The notes under the pieces were generated by a model. That model ran no database searches, had not been told where the DNA came from, and saw only the letters and a list, made by a program, of their open reading frames with translations. DNA of 64,000 nucleotides from Ensifer adhaerens. Its GTDB lineage: Bacteria > Pseudomonadota > Alphaproteobacteria > Rhizobiales > Rhizobiaceae. Shown in pieces: positions 17,855 to 26,617 of the stretch. Both the position numbers and the translations under genes were made by a program. The DNA lies in the NCBI RefSeq assembly GCF_002007205.1, contig NZ_LAZS01000005.1, forward strand, positions 1,426,001 through 1,490,000, written 5' to 3'. The first letter of the stretch is position 1, and each line of letters opens with the position of its first letter.

Positions 17855-17888
17855 ACGTCAGGGGACTGACGACGCGGGGCCTGACGGC

Positions 17889-19541
17889 TCACGCCGCAGG
17901 GGGATAGAGAAGGTCGAGGATGTAGGCGGAATCGAAGCGGGAATCGAGCATGCCATAGGTCGAGCGCCAGCCGGCGGCCAGGCGCGATTCCAGGAACGCA
18001 TCGGCAATGCGCCCGGCACCGAGGCGATAAAGCTCGGCGGCGGCGGCGGCGAGCGCCAGTTGCTCGACCAGCATGCGTGCCGCGCCTTCGTCGCGTTCGC
18101 ACAGCGACATGGCCGCGCGCAGCACGTCGATCGTCTTGCGGCCGGCTGGCCCGAGGTCACGCGCCAGCACCACGAAGAGTTGCTCGAACAGATCCTTGCC
18201 CTTGGCGAGAACTCGCAACACGTCCAGTGCCATGACGTTGCCGGAGCCTTCCCAGATGGCGTTGACGGGCGCTTCGCGGTAGTGGCGCGCGAGCGCCCGC
18301 TCTTCCACGTAGCCGTTGCCGCCCAGGCACTCCATCGCCTCATAGATCAGCGCCGGCGCGATCTTGCAGACCCAGTATTTGGCGACCGGCGTCATGATCC
18401 GCGCGTAGGCCGCGTCTTCCGCGCTGTTGCGCGCCTTGTCGAAGGCTTCCGCCAGACGGAACGAAAGTGCGCTTGCCGCAGCGACGTCGAGCGCCATGTC
18501 GGCAAGCACGCGCGTCATCATCGGCTGGCTGACAAGCGGCTTGCCGAAAACCTTGCGGCCGCGGGTATGGTGCACGGCCTCGGCAAGCGAGGCGCGCATC
18601 ATGCCGGCGGAGGCCAGCGCGCAGTCGAGACGCGTCAGCGTCACCATGTCGAGGATCGTGCGGATGCCGGCATCCGGCGCGCCGAGGATGAAGCCGAACG
18701 TGTCGGAGAACTCGACCTCAGAGGACGCATTCGAACGGTTGCCGAGCTTGTCCTTCAGCCGCTGGAAACGCAAACCGTTGGCGCTGCCGTCTTCCAGAAG
18801 TCTGGGAACGAGGAAGCAGGCGAGCCCCTCGCGGGTCTGTGCCAGCATGACGAAGGCGTCGCTCATCGGCGCCGACATGAACCACTTGTGGCCGTTGAGC
18901 CGATAGATGCCCTCGCCCACCCGCTCGGCAGTCGAGGTGTTGGCGCGCACGTCTGTGCCGCCCTGCTTCTCGGTCATGCCCATGCCGACGGTGACCGCCG
19001 ATTTCTGCATCCACGGACGATTGGTGGAATCGTACTTGCGCGACAGGATCTTCGGCGCCCATTCCTTTTGCACCGCCGGTGACGCAGTGATCGCGGCAAG
19101 CGAGGCGCTCGTCATCGTCAGCGGGCAGAGATGGCCGCATTCGAGCTGGGCGGTCAGATAGAATCGGATGGCGCGGACTTTATGCGACTGGTTGCGCTCT
19201 TCGGCCAGGTTTTCCCAGGCGGATGCATGCAGGCCCGAGGACATCGAGCGGCGCATCAGCGCATGCCAGGCCGGATGGAACTCGACAACATCGAGACGCT
19301 CGCCGCGGGGGCCATGCGTCTTCAGCTTTGGCGGACCTTCGTTCGCCATCCGCGCCAGTTCCTGCGCCTCGGGCGACGTGACATAACGGCCGAGCACGTC
19401 GAACTCGTCGCGCAGCGCCTTGCTCATGCCCGAGGTGATGTCCACCACGAGCGGATCGGAGCGATAGGCGTTGACACCGGACCAGGGCTTGGGCTGGTTC
19501 AGCTCGGCGAGTTTCTGTTCAGTCCGGTTCATCTGATTCAT
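17889..19541 (-). CDS. AidB-like acyl-CoA dehydrogenase family protein
   Basis: A 550-residue flavoprotein of the AidB/isovaleryl-CoA dehydrogenase group. The length matches E. coli AidB (541) rather than ordinary acyl-CoA dehydrogenases (about 380). Visible are GMGMTEKQGGTDVRANTS (FAD-binding strand), HKWFMSAPMSDAFVMLAQ, RLKDKLGNRSNASSEVEF, and CLGGNGYVEERALARHYREAPVNAIWEGSGNVMALDVLR at the C-terminal helical domain. E. coli AidB is induced by alkylation damage and binds DNA. Whether this homologue protects DNA is inferred only from family. It is convergent with the AEC transporter and divergent from pyrB. Confidence 0.88.
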   Translation of the reverse strand: MNQMNRTEQKLAELNQPKPWSGVNAYRSDPLVVDITSGMSKALRDEFDVLGRYVTSPEAQELARMANEGPPKLKTHGPRGERLDVVEFHPAWHALMRRSMSSGLHASAWENLAEERNQSHKVRAIRFYLTAQLECGHLCPLTMTSASLAAITASPAVQKEWAPKILSRKYDSTNRPWMQKSAVTVGMGMTEKQGGTDVRANTSTAERVGEGIYRLNGHKWFMSAPMSDAFVMLAQTREGLACFLVPRLLEDGSANGLRFQRLKDKLGNRSNASSEVEFSDTFGFILGAPDAGIRTILDMVTLTRLDCALASAGMMRASLAEAVHHTRGRKVFGKPLVSQPMMTRVLADMALDVAAASALSFRLAEAFDKARNSAEDAAYARIMTPVAKYWVCKIAPALIYEAMECLGGNGYVEERALARHYREAPVNAIWEGSGNVMALDVLRVLAKGKDLFEQLFVVLARDLGPAGRKTIDVLRAAMSLCERDEGAARMLVEQLALAAAAAELYRLGAGRIADAFLESRLAAGWRSTYGMLDSRFDSAYILDLLYPPAA

Positions 19542-19636
19542 GGGCCGGTTCTAGCGCAAGTTTCCCGGCCACGGAACGGGGCGTGGAAAAGATAGGATCG
19601 CCGTTGCAAGTTTTCTGCGGACGGAACCGCGCAAGC

Positions 19637-19665
19637 CTTGCCGTGCCGGGGACCAGGTCTTATAG
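19637..19665 (+). promoter_or_regulatory. Probable pyrB promoter
   Basis: CTTGCC at 19637-19642 and TTATAG at 19660-19665 are separated by 17 bases and resemble the rhizobial sigma-70 pattern CTTGAC-N17-CTATAT. They lie about 35 bases before the pyrB start. Confidence 0.5.
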
Positions 19666-19698
19666 AGCGACAAAATTTAAAGAGCGCAAGGGCGGCCC

Positions 19699-20640
19699 AT
19701 GATCACTTTCCCGCATCGCCACCTGCTCGGCATCAAGGGGCTCACGGAGCAGGATATCACCTATCTGCTCGATCGCGCCGACGAAGCCGTCCAAATCTCC
19801 CGTCAGAGACAAAAGAAAACGTCGACACTCCGGGGGCTGACGCAGATCAACCTCTTCTTCGAGGCCTCGACGCGCACGCAGTCCTCCTTCGAGCTCGCCG
19901 GCAAGCGGCTTGGCGCCGACGTCATGAACATGTCGGTCGGCAACTCCTCGGTGAAGAAGGGCGAAACGCTGATCGACACGGCGATGACGCTGAACGCCAT
20001 GCACCCGGACGTGCTGGTCGTGCGCCACTCCTCGGCCGGTGCTGCAGCACTTCTGGCGCAGAAGGTCTCCTGCTCCGTCGTCAACGCCGGCGACGGCCAG
20101 CACGAGCACCCGACCCAGGCGCTGCTCGATGCGCTGACCATCCGTCGCGCCAAGGGCAAGCTCTCGCGTATCATCGTCGCCATCTGCGGCGACGTGCTGC
20201 ATTCGCGCGTGGCGCGCTCCAACATCCTGCTGCTGAACCAGATGGGCGCGCGGGTGCGCGTCGTCGCACCTGCGACGCTCCTTCCCTCGGGGATCGCGGA
20301 CATGGGCGTCGAGGTCTACCATTCGATGGCCGAAGGCCTGAAGGGCGCAGATGTCGTCATGATGCTGCGGCTGCAGCGCGAGCGCATGGCAGGATCCTTC
20401 GTGCCTTCGGTGCGCGAGTACTTCCACTATTTCGGGCTCGATGCGGAAAAGCTGAAGGCGGCCAAGGAGGATGCGCTCGTCATGCATCCGGGGCCGATGA
20501 ACCGCGGCGTCGAAATCGCCTCGGAAATCGCCGACGGTCCGCAGAGCGTGATCGAACAGCAGGTCGAGATGGGCGTTGCCGTGCGTATGGCGGTGATGGA
20601 AACGCTGCTTCTCTCGCAGAACCAGGGGCCGCGCCTATGA
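19699..20640 (+). CDS. pyrB: Aspartate carbamoyltransferase catalytic subunit
   Basis: Condenses carbamoyl phosphate and aspartate, the first committed step of pyrimidine synthesis. The 313-residue protein has the carbamoyl-phosphate motif STRTQSSFE near residue 56, [17 protein letters not shown] with the HPxQ motif, and [11 protein letters not shown] near the end. No pyrI regulatory subunit follows. Instead its stop codon overlaps the start of a dihydroorotase homologue (ATGA), the arrangement of class A ATCases that form a hexamer-of-trimers complex with active or inactive dihydroorotase. Confidence 0.97.
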   Translation: MITFPHRHLLGIKGLTEQDITYLLDRADEAVQISRQRQKKTSTLRGLTQINLFFEASTRTQSSFELAGKRLGADVMNMSVGNSSVKKGETLIDTAMTLNAMHPDVLVVRHSSAGAAALLAQKVSCSVVNAGDGQHEHPTQALLDALTIRRAKGKLSRIIVAICGDVLHSRVARSNILLLNQMGARVRVVAPATLLPSGIADMGVEVYHSMAEGLKGADVVMMLRLQRERMAGSFVPSVREYFHYFGLDAEKLKAAKEDALVMHPGPMNRGVEIASEIADGPQSVIEQQVEMGVAVRMAVMETLLLSQNQGPRL

Positions 20641-21929
20641 CCAGACCACTCGTTCTGCAGAACCTTCGCATCCTCGATCCCTCGCGCAACCTCGACGAGG
20701 TCGGCACTGTTATCGTCGGCGACGACGGCCGCATTCTCGCAGCCGGTGCCGACGCGCAAAACCAGGGCGTGCCGGACGGCGCCTTCGTCAAGGATTGCGC
20801 CGGGCTCACGGCCGTTCCGGGGCTCGTCGATGCCCGCGTCTTCGTCGGCGAACCGGGCAGCGAACACCGCGAGACCTTCGAGTCCGCATCGCGCGCCGCG
20901 GCTGCCGGCGGCGTCACCACTTTCATCGCCATGCCGGAAACCGATCCTGTCATCGACGACATCGCGCTCGTCGAATACGTAAAGAAGACGGCGCGCGACA
21001 AGGCGCTCGTCAACGTGCACCCGGCCGCAGCGCTCACCAAGGGCCTCGACGGCGAGGAGATGACCGAGTTCGGCCTGCTGCGCGAAGCCGGTGCCGTCTG
21101 CTTCACCAACGGCCGCCGCTCGATCCACGACACCCTGGTTTTGCGTCGGGCCATGACCTATGCGCGCGAATTCGGCGCGGTCATCGCGCTTGAGACCCGC
21201 GACAAGTATCTCGGCGCCAACGGCGTCATGCACGAAGGTCTGCTTGCCAGCTGGCTTGGCCTTTCCGGGATCCCGCGTGAAGCGGAAATCATTCCTCTCG
21301 AGCGCGACCTGCGTATCGCCGGGCTGACGAGGGCCGCCTATCACGCCGCCCAGATCTCGGTTCCCGAATCGGCCGCAGCGATCCGCACCGCACGCGAGCG
21401 CGGCGCCAACGTCACCTGCGGCGTGTCGATCAACAATCTCGCGCTCAACGAGAATGACATCGGCGAGTACCGGACCTTCTTCAAGCTTTCGCCGCCGCTG
21501 CGCAGCGAGGACGACCGGATCGGCATGGCCGAGGCACTGGCCGACGGCACGATCGATATCATCGTCTCCTCGCACGACCCGCAGGACGTCGACACCAAGC
21601 GGCTGCCCTTTGCCGATGCTGCCGATGGGGCGATCGGCCTGGAAACGCTGGCCGCGGCCGCGCTTCGCCTGCATCACAGCGGCCAGGTTCCGCTGATGCG
21701 CCTGATCGATGCGATGTCGACGCGGCCGGCGGCGATCTTCGGTCTCGACGCCGGTACGCTGAAACCCGGCGCCAAGGCCGATATCACCGTCCTCGATCTC
21801 GACGAGCCTTGGGTGCTTTACGAAGAGGCGATCGTTTCTCGCTCCAAGAATACGCCGTTTGAAAATGCGCGCTTTACCGGGCGTGTCGTGCAAACCTATG
21901 TTGCCGGCAAGCTGGTGCATTCGGCCTAA
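20637..21929 (+). CDS. pyrC: Dihydroorotase homologue, probably catalytically inactive (PyrC-like)
   Basis: A 430-residue amidohydrolase-fold protein translationally coupled to pyrB. Active type I dihydroorotases have PGxxDxHxHxREPG at the first metal site; here the segment reads [14 protein letters not shown], so both histidines are gone. The late motif TDHAPH, which provides the catalytic Asp, reads SSHDPQ. The downstream scaffold [10 protein letters not shown] is kept. It therefore looks like the non-catalytic partner (PyrC-prime/PyrX type) that holds ATCase catalytic trimers together. A true dihydroorotase should be encoded elsewhere. The symbol follows common annotation and should not be read as proof of activity. 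Confidence 0.88.
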   Translation: MTRPLVLQNLRILDPSRNLDEVGTVIVGDDGRILAAGADAQNQGVPDGAFVKDCAGLTAVPGLVDARVFVGEPGSEHRETFESASRAAAAGGVTTFIAMPETDPVIDDIALVEYVKKTARDKALVNVHPAAALTKGLDGEEMTEFGLLREAGAVCFTNGRRSIHDTLVLRRAMTYAREFGAVIALETRDKYLGANGVMHEGLLASWLGLSGIPREAEIIPLERDLRIAGLTRAAYHAAQISVPESAAAIRTARERGANVTCGVSINNLALNENDIGEYRTFFKLSPPLRSEDDRIGMAEALADGTIDIIVSSHDPQDVDTKRLPFADAADGAIGLETLAAAALRLHHSGQVPLMRLIDAMSTRPAAIFGLDAGTLKPGAKADITVLDLDEPWVLYEEAIVSRSKNTPFENARFTGRVVQTYVAGKLVHSA

Positions 21930-21959
21930 GCCGAAAGCGGTCGCGCGGGAGGGGAACCG

Positions 21960-22571
21960 GTGGATCTATTGTCCTGGCAGCTTGGGCTGCCCTTTACGCT
22001 CTTAAGCCTTGCCTTAGGCTATCTCCTTGGCTCGATCCCGTTCGGACTGATCCTGACGCGCATGGCCGGGCTCGGCGACGTGCGCAAGATCGGCTCCGGC
22101 AATATCGGCGCGACCAATGTGCTGCGAACCGGCAACAAGAAGCTTGCTGCCGCAACGCTGTTGCTCGATGCCCTGAAAGGCTCCGCCGCAGCGTTCATCG
22201 CATCCTACTGGGGCGTCGAGGCGGGAATCGCCGCGGGCTTTGCCGCCTTCATTGGCCATCTCTACCCGGTCTGGCTTGGCTTCAAGGGCGGCAAGGGTGT
22301 CGCCACCTATATCGGCGTCCTGCTCGGCCTTGCTCCCCTCATGGTGCTTGCCTTCGCGGTCATCTGGCTCGGCATGGCGAAAATCAGCCGCTACTCCTCA
22401 TTGTCCGCCCTGGTTGCAACGGCTATCATTCCGGTTCTACTTTACGCGGCAGGCAACGAGAAGGTCGCCCTCCTCTTTACCGCCATGACGGTCATCACCT
22501 GGGTGAAGCACCGCGCCAACATTCGGCGGCTGCTCGCCGGCACGGAAAGCAAGATCGGAGACAAGGGATAA
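21960..22571 (+). CDS. plsY: Acyl-phosphate:glycerol-3-phosphate 1-O-acyltransferase
   Basis: A 203-residue integral membrane enzyme that acylates glycerol-3-phosphate from acyl-phosphate, starting phospholipid synthesis. Five to six hydrophobic helices are visible with the three family loops: [27 protein letters not shown] and [10 protein letters not shown], plus the late [14 protein letters not shown]. It starts at GTG 21960 with GGGAGGGG upstream. Its TAA shares one base with the dprA ATG. Confidence 0.95.
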   Translation: MDLLSWQLGLPFTLLSLALGYLLGSIPFGLILTRMAGLGDVRKIGSGNIGATNVLRTGNKKLAAATLLLDALKGSAAAFIASYWGVEAGIAAGFAAFIGHLYPVWLGFKGGKGVATYIGVLLGLAPLMVLAFAVIWLGMAKISRYSSLSALVATAIIPVLLYAAGNEKVALLFTAMTVITWVKHRANIRRLLAGTESKIGDKG

Positions 22572-23719
22572 TGTCTGAGGCCAGCGCAGGACGAAACGGA
22601 GTGGCGCTGACCGAACGACAGAAGATATCCTGGCTCCGGTTGATCCGCAGCGACAATGTCGGCCCCATCGCCTTCCGCGACCTGATCAACCATTTCGGCA
22701 CCGCGGAAAATGCGCTCGACGCCTTGCCTGAACTGTCGCGGCGCGGTGGAACCAGGCAGACCTATCGTGTGGCTTCTGTAAGCGAGGTCGAACGGGAACT
22801 CGAAGCTGCCCGACGCCATGGCGCTGTCTTCATCGGCATCGGCGAAGCAGCCTACCCCTCGGCACTCAGGCAGATCGACGGTGCTCCCCCTCTGCTCGCG
22901 ATGAAAGGCGATCTCAGCGCGGCTGGCCGCCCGTCGCTCGGCATTGTCGGCTCGCGCAACGCGTCGGTCAGCGGCGCAAAGTTTGCGGCGATGATTGCGT
23001 GCGACGCCGGCCGCGCCGGTTATGTCGTGACCTCAGGTCTTGCGCGCGGCATCGATACGGCCGCCCACCGCGCCAGCCTTGATACCGGCACGATCGCTGC
23101 CCTTGCCGGCGGTCTCGACCGTCCCTATCCGCCCGAGAACGTCGGCCTGCTCGAAGAAATCACGGCCGGTCGGGGCCTCGCGATCAGCGAAATGCCTTTC
23201 GGCTGGGAGCCACGGGCGCGCGACTTTCCGCGCCGCAACCGGCTGATCGCCGGCATCAGCCTCGGCGTTGCGATCGTCGAGGCCGCGCACCGCTCCGGCT
23301 CGCTCATCACCGCGCGCTACGCCGCCGATTTCGGCCGGCTCGTTTTTGCGGTTCCCGGCTCGCCGCTCGATCCGCGCTGCCATGGCACCAACGATCTCCT
23401 GAAACAGGGCGCGATCGTCACGACCGGCCCGGGTGACGTGATCGAGGCGCTGGCGCCACTCAGCCAGCTGGAGCTGCCGCTGCCGGCCGTGCGGGAACCG
23501 GATGGTCAGGCGCGGACTGGTGTTCCGGCGAGTGCGAGCGACGGCGACCGCGCCGCGGTCAGCACCGCGCTCGGCCCGACGCCGGTCGAGATCGACGATA
23601 TCGTCCGCCACACAGGGCTTTCGCCGGCTCAGGTCTATCTGCTTCTGCTGGAACTTGATCTGGCCGGTCGGCTTGATCGCCATGCTGGCGGCCTCGTGTC
23701 GCTCGCGACGCCCGAATGA
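22571..23719 (+). CDS. dprA: DNA-processing protein DprA
   Basis: DprA (Smf) binds incoming single-stranded DNA and loads RecA during transformation. The 382-residue product has an N-terminal SAM/HhH-like region (about 1-70), a Rossmann core with [13 protein letters not shown] and [16 protein letters not shown], the [19 protein letters not shown] segment, and a C-terminal winged-helix DprA domain (about 325-378) after a low-complexity linker. It is co-transcribed with plsY. The gene is common in rhizobia that are not known to be naturally competent. Confidence 0.95.
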   Translation: MSEASAGRNGVALTERQKISWLRLIRSDNVGPIAFRDLINHFGTAENALDALPELSRRGGTRQTYRVASVSEVERELEAARRHGAVFIGIGEAAYPSALRQIDGAPPLLAMKGDLSAAGRPSLGIVGSRNASVSGAKFAAMIACDAGRAGYVVTSGLARGIDTAAHRASLDTGTIAALAGGLDRPYPPENVGLLEEITAGRGLAISEMPFGWEPRARDFPRRNRLIAGISLGVAIVEAAHRSGSLITARYAADFGRLVFAVPGSPLDPRCHGTNDLLKQGAIVTTGPGDVIEALAPLSQLELPLPAVREPDGQARTGVPASASDGDRAAVSTALGPTPVEIDDIVRHTGLSPAQVYLLLLELDLAGRLDRHAGGLVSLATPE

Positions 23720-23841
23720 TAACAAGCCACAGCCACAGGCGGGCACGCCAGCGGGACCAATCACGCGTTTCAGATCGCAGATTCAGCGTGTTTCCGCATG
23801 GTTCGCCCACTGGCCTCTCTTCGTTATTTTGGGCGAACCCC

Positions 23842-23870
23842 CTTGACCCCGTTCGAATCCCTGTCCATTT
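23842..23870 (+). promoter_or_regulatory. Probable topA promoter
   Basis: CTTGAC at 23842-23847 and CCATTT at 23865-23870 are spaced by 17 bases, matching the rhizobial housekeeping promoter pattern in the -35 box. They lie about 75 bases before the topA start, in the only sizeable gap (dprA to topA) of this gene run. Confidence 0.5.
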
Positions 23871-23948
23871 CGGGGCGTCGATATCAGGCGAAGTACGGCG
23901 CAAACGGCGCTGACGCCGAACCAGGACCGGTTGTCTCAGAAAATGACG

Positions 23949-26615
23949 ATGAATGTTGTAGTGGTGGAATCGCCTTCCAAGGCAAAGACGATCAACAAGT
24001 ACCTGGGCCCCGGCTACAAGGTACTGGCTTCGTTTGGTCACGTGCGCGACCTGCCGGCGAAGGACGGTTCGGTCCGTCCCGACGAAGACTTCGAGATGTC
24101 CTGGGAAGTCGACAGTGCCTCGGCGAAACGCATGAAGGACATCGCCGACGCGGTCAAATCCGCTGACGGCCTCATTCTCGCAACCGACCCGGATCGCGAA
24201 GGTGAAGCGATTTCCTGGCACGTACTTGACCTTCTGAAGAAGAAGAAGGTGCTCGGCGACAAGCCGGTCAAGCGCGTAGCCTTCAACGCCATCACCAAAA
24301 AGGCCGTTCTCGAAGCGATCGCTCATCCGCGCGACATCGACACCTCGCTGGTCGACGCTTACCTGGCGCGCCGCGCACTCGACTATCTCGTCGGTTTCAA
24401 CCTCTCGCCGGTGCTCTGGCGCAAGCTGCCGGGCGCCCGCTCGGCTGGCCGCGTGCAGTCGGTGACGCTGCGCCTCGTCTGCGATCGTGAAAACGAGATC
24501 GAGCGCTTCATCTCCGAGGAGTACTGGAATATCTCGGCGCTCTTGAAGACGCCGCGCGGCGACGAGTTCGAGGCGCGTCTCGTTTCGGCCGATGGCAAGC
24601 GTCTTGCGCCGAAGGCTGTCGGCAACGGCGAAGAAGCAAATCGTCTCAAGACCCTGCTCGATGGCGCCGCCTATGTGGTCGATAGCATCGAAGCAAAGCC
24701 GGTCAAGCGCAACCCGTCGCCGCCCTTCACCACCTCGACACTGCAGCAGGCCGCCTCCTCCAAGCTCGGCTTCTCCGCTTCGCGCACCATGCAGGTCGCG
24801 CAGAAGCTCTATGAAGGCGTCGACATCGGCGGCGAGACGGTCGGTTTGATCACCTATATGCGTACCGACGGCGTGCAGATGGCGCCGGAAGCGATCGAAG
24901 CCTCGCGCCTTGCGATCGCCAGCCAGTTCGGCGACCGCTATCTACCGGAAAAGCCGCGCTTCTATTCGACCAAGGCGAAGAATGCCCAGGAAGCGCACGA
25001 GGCCATCCGCCCGACCGATTTCAACCGGACGCCGGACCAGGTTCGCCGTTTCCTCGATGGCGACATGCTCAGGCTCTACGACCTCGTTTGGAAGCGCGGC
25101 ATCGCCAGCCAGATGGCATCGGCCGAGATCGAGCGTACGACCGCGGAAATCACTGCGGACAATGGCGGCCAGAAGGCCGGTCTGCGCGCCACCGGCTCGG
25201 TCATCCGCTTCGACGGCTTCATCGCTGCCTATACGGATGCCAAGGAAGACGGCGAACAGACTGATGACGGCGACGAGGATGGCCGCCTGCCGGAGATCAA
25301 TGCGCGCGAAAACCTCGCCAAGCAGAAGATCAATGCCTCGCAGCATTTCACTGAGCCGCCGCCGCGCTATTCCGAAGCAAGCCTGATCAAGAAGATGGAA
25401 GAGCTCGGGATCGGCCGTCCCTCCACCTATGCCGCCACCGTCACGACCCTGCTCGATCGCGACTACATCACCAACGACAAGCGCAAGCTCATCCCCCAGG
25501 CCAAGGGACGGCTGGTGACAGCGTTCCTGGAAAGCTTCTTCACACGCTATGTCGGCTACGACTTCACCGCGTCGCTCGAAGAAAAGCTCGACCAGGTCTC
25601 CGCCGGCGAGGTCAACTGGAAAGACGTGCTTCGCGACTTCTGGAAGGATTTCTTCGCCCAGATCGAGGAAACCAAGGAACTGCGCGTCACGAACGTGCTC
25701 GACGCGCTGAACGAGGAACTGGCGCCGCTGGTCTTCCCCAAGCGCGAGGACGGCGGCGATCCGCGGATCTGCCAGGTCTGCGGCACCGGCAAGCTGTCGC
25801 TGAAGCTCGGCAAGTACGGCGCCTTCGTCGGCTGCTCGAACTATCCGGAGTGCAACTTCACCCGCCAGCTTTCCTCCGACAGCAACGGCGAGGAGGCGGC
25901 GGTCTCGAACGAACCGCAGGCGCTCGGCAAGGATCCGCATACCGGCGAGGAAATCACGCTCAGGAGCGGCCGCTTCGGCCCCTATGTCCAGCGTGGCGAC
26001 GGCAAGGAAGCCAAGCGCTCGAGCCTGCCGAAGGGCTGGACGCCATCGACGATCGACCACGAGAAGGCGGTCGCGCTGCTGTCGCTGCCGCGCGATATCG
26101 GTGCCCATCCGGAATCCGGCAAGATGATCTCAACCGGGCTTGGCCGCTACGGACCGTTCGTGCTGCACGACGGCACTTATGCCAATCTCGAATCGATCGA
26201 GGACGTCTTCTCGATCGGCCTCAATCGCGCCGTCTCGGTTCTCGCCGACAAGCAGTCGAAGGCCGGTGCCGGTCGTGGCGGCGCCGCGGCAGCCGCGCTC
26301 AAGGAACTAGGCAATCATCCCGACGGTGGCGCCATCACCGTTCGTGACGGTCGTTACGGCCCCTATGTCAACTGGGGCAAGGTCAACGCCACCCTGCCGA
26401 AGGGCAAGGATCCGCAGTCGGTGACGGTCGAGGAGGCGCTCGTGCTGATCTCCGAGCGGGCCGCCAAGGGCGGAACGACAAAGGGCAAGGCAACCAAGGC
26501 CAAGCCGACCAAGGCAGCGGCGAAGTCCGAGGACGGCGCCAAGGCGACCAAGGCTAAGGCCAAGGCGCCTGCCAAAAGCAAAACCAAGACGGCCGCCAAG
26601 GCCAAGAAGGACTGA
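23949..26615 (+). CDS. topA: DNA topoisomerase I
   Basis: Type IA topoisomerase that relaxes negative supercoils. The 888-residue protein has the Toprim domain (VVVESPSKAKTINKYLG and TDPDREGEAISWH), the active-site tyrosine in GLITYMRTDG near residue 300, and a C-terminal part with one CxxC...C...C zinc ribbon (CQVCGTGKL...CSNYPEC) and three GRxGPYV-type repeats, ending in a Lys/Ala-rich tail. I chose ATG 23949 (MNVVVVESP). In-frame alternatives are ATG 23943 and TTG 23931. It is followed by rnr after two bases. Confidence 0.96.
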   Translation: MNVVVVESPSKAKTINKYLGPGYKVLASFGHVRDLPAKDGSVRPDEDFEMSWEVDSASAKRMKDIADAVKSADGLILATDPDREGEAISWHVLDLLKKKKVLGDKPVKRVAFNAITKKAVLEAIAHPRDIDTSLVDAYLARRALDYLVGFNLSPVLWRKLPGARSAGRVQSVTLRLVCDRENEIERFISEEYWNISALLKTPRGDEFEARLVSADGKRLAPKAVGNGEEANRLKTLLDGAAYVVDSIEAKPVKRNPSPPFTTSTLQQAASSKLGFSASRTMQVAQKLYEGVDIGGETVGLITYMRTDGVQMAPEAIEASRLAIASQFGDRYLPEKPRFYSTKAKNAQEAHEAIRPTDFNRTPDQVRRFLDGDMLRLYDLVWKRGIASQMASAEIERTTAEITADNGGQKAGLRATGSVIRFDGFIAAYTDAKEDGEQTDDGDEDGRLPEINARENLAKQKINASQHFTEPPPRYSEASLIKKMEELGIGRPSTYAATVTTLLDRDYITNDKRKLIPQAKGRLVTAFLESFFTRYVGYDFTASLEEKLDQVSAGEVNWKDVLRDFWKDFFAQIEETKELRVTNVLDALNEELAPLVFPKREDGGDPRICQVCGTGKLSLKLGKYGAFVGCSNYPECNFTRQLSSDSNGEEAAVSNEPQALGKDPHTGEEITLRSGRFGPYVQRGDGKEAKRSSLPKGWTPSTIDHEKAVALLSLPRDIGAHPESGKMISTGLGRYGPFVLHDGTYANLESIEDVFSIGLNRAVSVLADKQSKAGAGRGGAAAAALKELGNHPDGGAITVRDGRYGPYVNWGKVNATLPKGKDPQSVTVEEALVLISERAAKGGTTKGKATKAKPTKAAAKSEDGAKATKAKAKAPAKSKTKTAAKAKKD

Positions 26616-26617
26616 TC

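Noticed and set aside
23800-23885. tRNA-like GTTCGAATCC in the dprA-topA gap
   Set aside because: The T-loop-like string has no matching T stem, anticodon arm or acceptor stem around it. It fits better as spacer of a CTTGAC-type promoter.
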